Assembly (NCBI GenBank): GCA_021784995.1
Contig: JAJYHA010000024.1
Span: 1 to 6,748, forward strand
From: Myxococcales bacterium
Lineage (GTDB): Bacteria > Myxococcota > Myxococcia > Myxococcales > Anaeromyxobacteraceae
Length of the DNA: 6,748 nt
Direction: 5' to 3'
Made by a program: the position numbers and the translations under genes. The notes beneath the pieces are model-generated. The model had not been told where the DNA came from. It searched no databases and saw only the letters and a list, made by a program, of their open reading frames with translations. Shown piece after piece: positions 5,129 to 6,748 of this stretch (positions are counted from its first letter, which is position 1; the number at the start of each line of letters is the position of its first letter).

Positions 5129-6370
5129 ATGCAGATCCGACGGCTGCTCTCGCTCGCGACCCTGCTCGCCCTCGCCGCACCCGCCGCCGGGCGGGCCGAG
5201 GAGACGATCAAGGTCGGCGTCCTCCACTCGCTCTCCGGCACGATGGCCATCTCCGAGACGGCGCTCAAGGACGTGGCGCTCATGACGATCGAGGAGATCA
5301 ACGCCTCGGGCGGGGTCCTGGGGAAGAAGCTCGTCCCGGTGGTGGTCGACCCGGCCTCCAACTGGCCCCTCTTCGCCGAGAAGGCGCGCCAGCTCCTCGG
5401 CCAGGAGCAGGTGGCGGTGGTCTTCGGCTGCTGGACCTCCGTCTCGCGCAAGTCGGTCCTGCCCGTCTTCAAGGAGCTGAACGGGCTGCTCTTCTACCCG
5501 GTGCAGTACGAGGGCGAGGAGCTCGAGCACAACGTCTTCTACACGGGCGCCGCGCCGAACCAGCAGGCGATCCCGGCCGTCGAGTACCTCATGTCGGAGG
5601 AGGGGGGCGGCGCGAAGCGCTTCTTCCTGCTCGGCACCGACTACGTCTACCCGCGCACCACGAACAAGATCCTGCGCGCCTTCCTCCGCTCGAAGGGCGT
5701 GGCGGAGAGGGACATCGCCGAGGTCTACACGCCCTTCGGCCACGCCGACTACCAGACCATCGTCGCCGACATCAAGAAGTTCGCCGCCGGGGGCAAGACG
5801 GCCGTGATCTCCACCATCAACGGCGACTCCAACGTGCCCTTCTACAAGGAGCTGGGGAACGCCGGGGTCAGGGCGACCGACGTCCCCGTGGTGGCCTTCT
5901 CCGTCGGCGAGGAGGAGCTGCGCGGGATCGACGCGCGCCCGCTGGTCGGGCACCTGGCGGCCTGGAACTACTTCATGTCGCTCCGGAACCCCACCAACGC
6001 CGCCTTCATCGAGCGCTACCGCGCCTACGCTCGCCGGAAGAACCTCCCCGGCGCCGCCACCGTGGTGACGAACGATCCCATGGAGGCCACCTACGTCGGC
6101 ATCCACATGTGGAAGCAGGCGGTGGAGAAGGCGCGCTCGACCGCGGTGGAGAAGGTGATCGCCGCCATGGGCGGGCAGCGGTTCGCCGCGCCGTCCGGGT
6201 TCGTGCTGGAGATGGACGCCACCAACCACCACCTGCACAAGCCGGTCTTCATCGGCGAGATCCGCCCCGACGGGCAGTTCGACGTGGTCTGGAAGACGCC
6301 GGCCCCCGTCCGCGCGCAGCCGTGGAGCCCGTACATCGCCGGCAACGGCGCCAGGCAGGCCTCGCGGTGA
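5129..6370 (+). CDS. urtA: Urea ABC transporter, substrate-binding protein UrtA
   Basis: A 413-residue periplasmic binding protein of the branched-chain amino acid/amide type, close to the usual UrtA length. Residues 1-23 are a Sec signal peptide with likely cleavage after GRA, giving a mature start EETIKVGVLHSLSGTMAISE. Signature UrtA blocks follow: DPASNWPLFAEKA (74-86), VVFGCWTSVSRKSVLPVF (97-114), LLFYPVQYEGEE (120-131), NVFYTGAAPNQQAIPAV (135-151), GTDYVYPRTTNK (169-180), STINGDSNVPFYKEL (228-242) and AAWNYF (277-282). The C-terminus carries the family's PWSPYI ending. It delivers urea to the UrtBC permease, powered by UrtDE. An AGGGA ribosome site lies five bases before the ATG. The gene is preceded by a sigma-54 promoter and overlaps urtB by four bases. 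Assignment as UrtA rather than a generic amino-acid binder is firm from these blocks and from urtB being next. Confidence 0.95.
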   Translation: MQIRRLLSLATLLALAAPAAGRAEETIKVGVLHSLSGTMAISETALKDVALMTIEEINASGGVLGKKLVPVVVDPASNWPLFAEKARQLLGQEQVAVVFGCWTSVSRKSVLPVFKELNGLLFYPVQYEGEELEHNVFYTGAAPNQQAIPAVEYLMSEEGGGAKRFFLLGTDYVYPRTTNKILRAFLRSKGVAERDIAEVYTPFGHADYQTIVADIKKFAAGGKTAVISTINGDSNVPFYKELGNAGVRATDVPVVAFSVGEEELRGIDARPLVGHLAAWNYFMSLRNPTNAAFIERYRAYARRKNLPGAATVVTNDPMEATYVGIHMWKQAVEKARSTAVEKVIAAMGGQRFAAPSGFVLEMDATNHHLHKPVFIGEIRPDGQFDVVWKTPAPVRAQPWSPYIAGNGARQASR

Positions 6371-6748
6371 GGCGCGCGGCGGCGCTCCTCCTGGCGGGGC
6401 TCCTCCTCCCCGCCGCCGGCGCGGCGCTCGATCCGGGCGCGGTGACGGACCTGGCCGGCGATCGCTTCGACGCGCGGCTGGCGGCGGTCCGCGCCCTGGC
6501 GCGGTCGGAGGATCCGGAGGCGCTGCCGGTGCTCGAGGCGCTCGCCGCCGGCGCCCTCCAGGTGGCGGACGGGCGCGTGTTCTACCTGCGCGACGGCCGG
6601 GCGCTGGACGCCGCCACGGGCGCGCCCCTGGCCGCGTCCCCGGCCGGCGCGCGGCCCGTCGGCGCGAACAACCGCCTGCGCCGCGAGGCGCAGGACGCGG
6701 TGGCCACCCTCCGCCTCTTCGCGCCCGACGCCGGCGTCCGGCTCGCGG
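6367..6748 (+). CDS. urtB: Urea ABC transporter permease UrtB, N-terminal part, cut by the window end
   Basis: The frame opens at a GTG inside the urtA stop (GTGA overlap) and stays open to the window end, giving 127 residues. Residues 1 to about 20 are a signal-like hydrophobic stretch (AAALLLAGLLLPAAGAA). Next comes FDARLAAVRALARSEDPEALPVLEALAAGALQVADGRVFYL, then ANNRLRREAQDAVATLRLFAPDAGVRLA. This helical-repeat-like, exported N-terminal extension precedes the LivH-type membrane domain in UrtB proteins and is not found in ordinary LivH permeases; NNRLRR is a typical conserved point. The membrane segments lie beyond the window, so integrity cannot be judged. The 4-base overlap implies translational coupling to urtA. 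There is no strong ribosome site, only AGGCAGG-like bases upstream. The GTG start is chosen because the signal segment follows at once. Confidence 0.9.
   Translation, partial: MRRAAALLLAGLLLPAAGAALDPGAVTDLAGDRFDARLAAVRALARSEDPEALPVLEALAAGALQVADGRVFYLRDGRALDAATGAPLAASPAGARPVGANNRLRREAQDAVATLRLFAPDAGVRLA

Noticed and set aside
3661..5472. Long minus-strand open frame opposite the lipoprotein and urtA
   Set aside because: The peptide is low-complexity, Arg/Ala/Val/Gly-rich and antisense to well-supported genes; no signal or domain.
4787..6238. Long minus-strand open frame opposite urtA
   Set aside because: Composition is His/Val/Arg/Asp-rich, typical of the reverse of a GC-rich gene; urtA is certain on the other strand.

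Overview
The window is uniformly GC-rich, with strong G/C preference at third codon positions in almost every gene, delta-proteobacterial style secreted and lipoprotein genes, and a urea-uptake locus. This suits a myxobacterial genome of the Anaeromyxobacter type. That placement is an inference from composition and gene style, not from a marker gene. Six protein genes are supported, plus one gene fragment; the window cuts into genes at both ends.

Left part (1-2190, all on the minus strand). At the left edge is a stretch that encodes the conserved core of SAICAR synthase (PurC). It lacks any recognisable N-terminal half and uses more A/T at third positions than its neighbours, so it looks like a truncated relic. 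Separated from it by a REP-like palindrome is a two-gene unit: chrB (chromate-responsive regulator or resistance protein), overlapping by 16 nt a gene for a secreted DUF1259 (LppY/LpqO-type) protein. Both families are known from chromate-resistance clusters, but the chromate pump gene chrA is not in the window. A perfect 12-bp palindrome lies 30 bp upstream of the chrB start and is a candidate operator.

Middle part (2233-4910). Two divergently transcribed lipoprotein genes face away from a 303-bp control region holding several inverted repeats. The minus-strand gene encodes a DUF4382 lipoprotein and ends at a perfect 11-bp-stem hairpin. The plus-strand gene encodes a 388-residue lipoprotein that I cannot assign to a family and ends at a strong GC hairpin.

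Right part (4911-6748, plus strand). urtA encodes the periplasmic urea-binding protein of a urea ABC transporter. It is followed, with a 4-nt start/stop overlap, by the first 127 codons of urtB, which runs off the window. A near-consensus sigma-54 (-24/-12) promoter sits 36 bp before urtA, suggesting nitrogen-status control through an NtrC-type activator. The rest of the operon (urtC, D, E and perhaps urease) would be expected to the right.

I found no CRISPR array, tRNA, rRNA, transposase or clear new multi-gene defence or biosynthetic system. The most worthwhile leads are the sigma-54 promoter, the chrB/DUF1259 pair without a visible chrA, the unassigned lipoprotein with its structured leader, and the purC relic.
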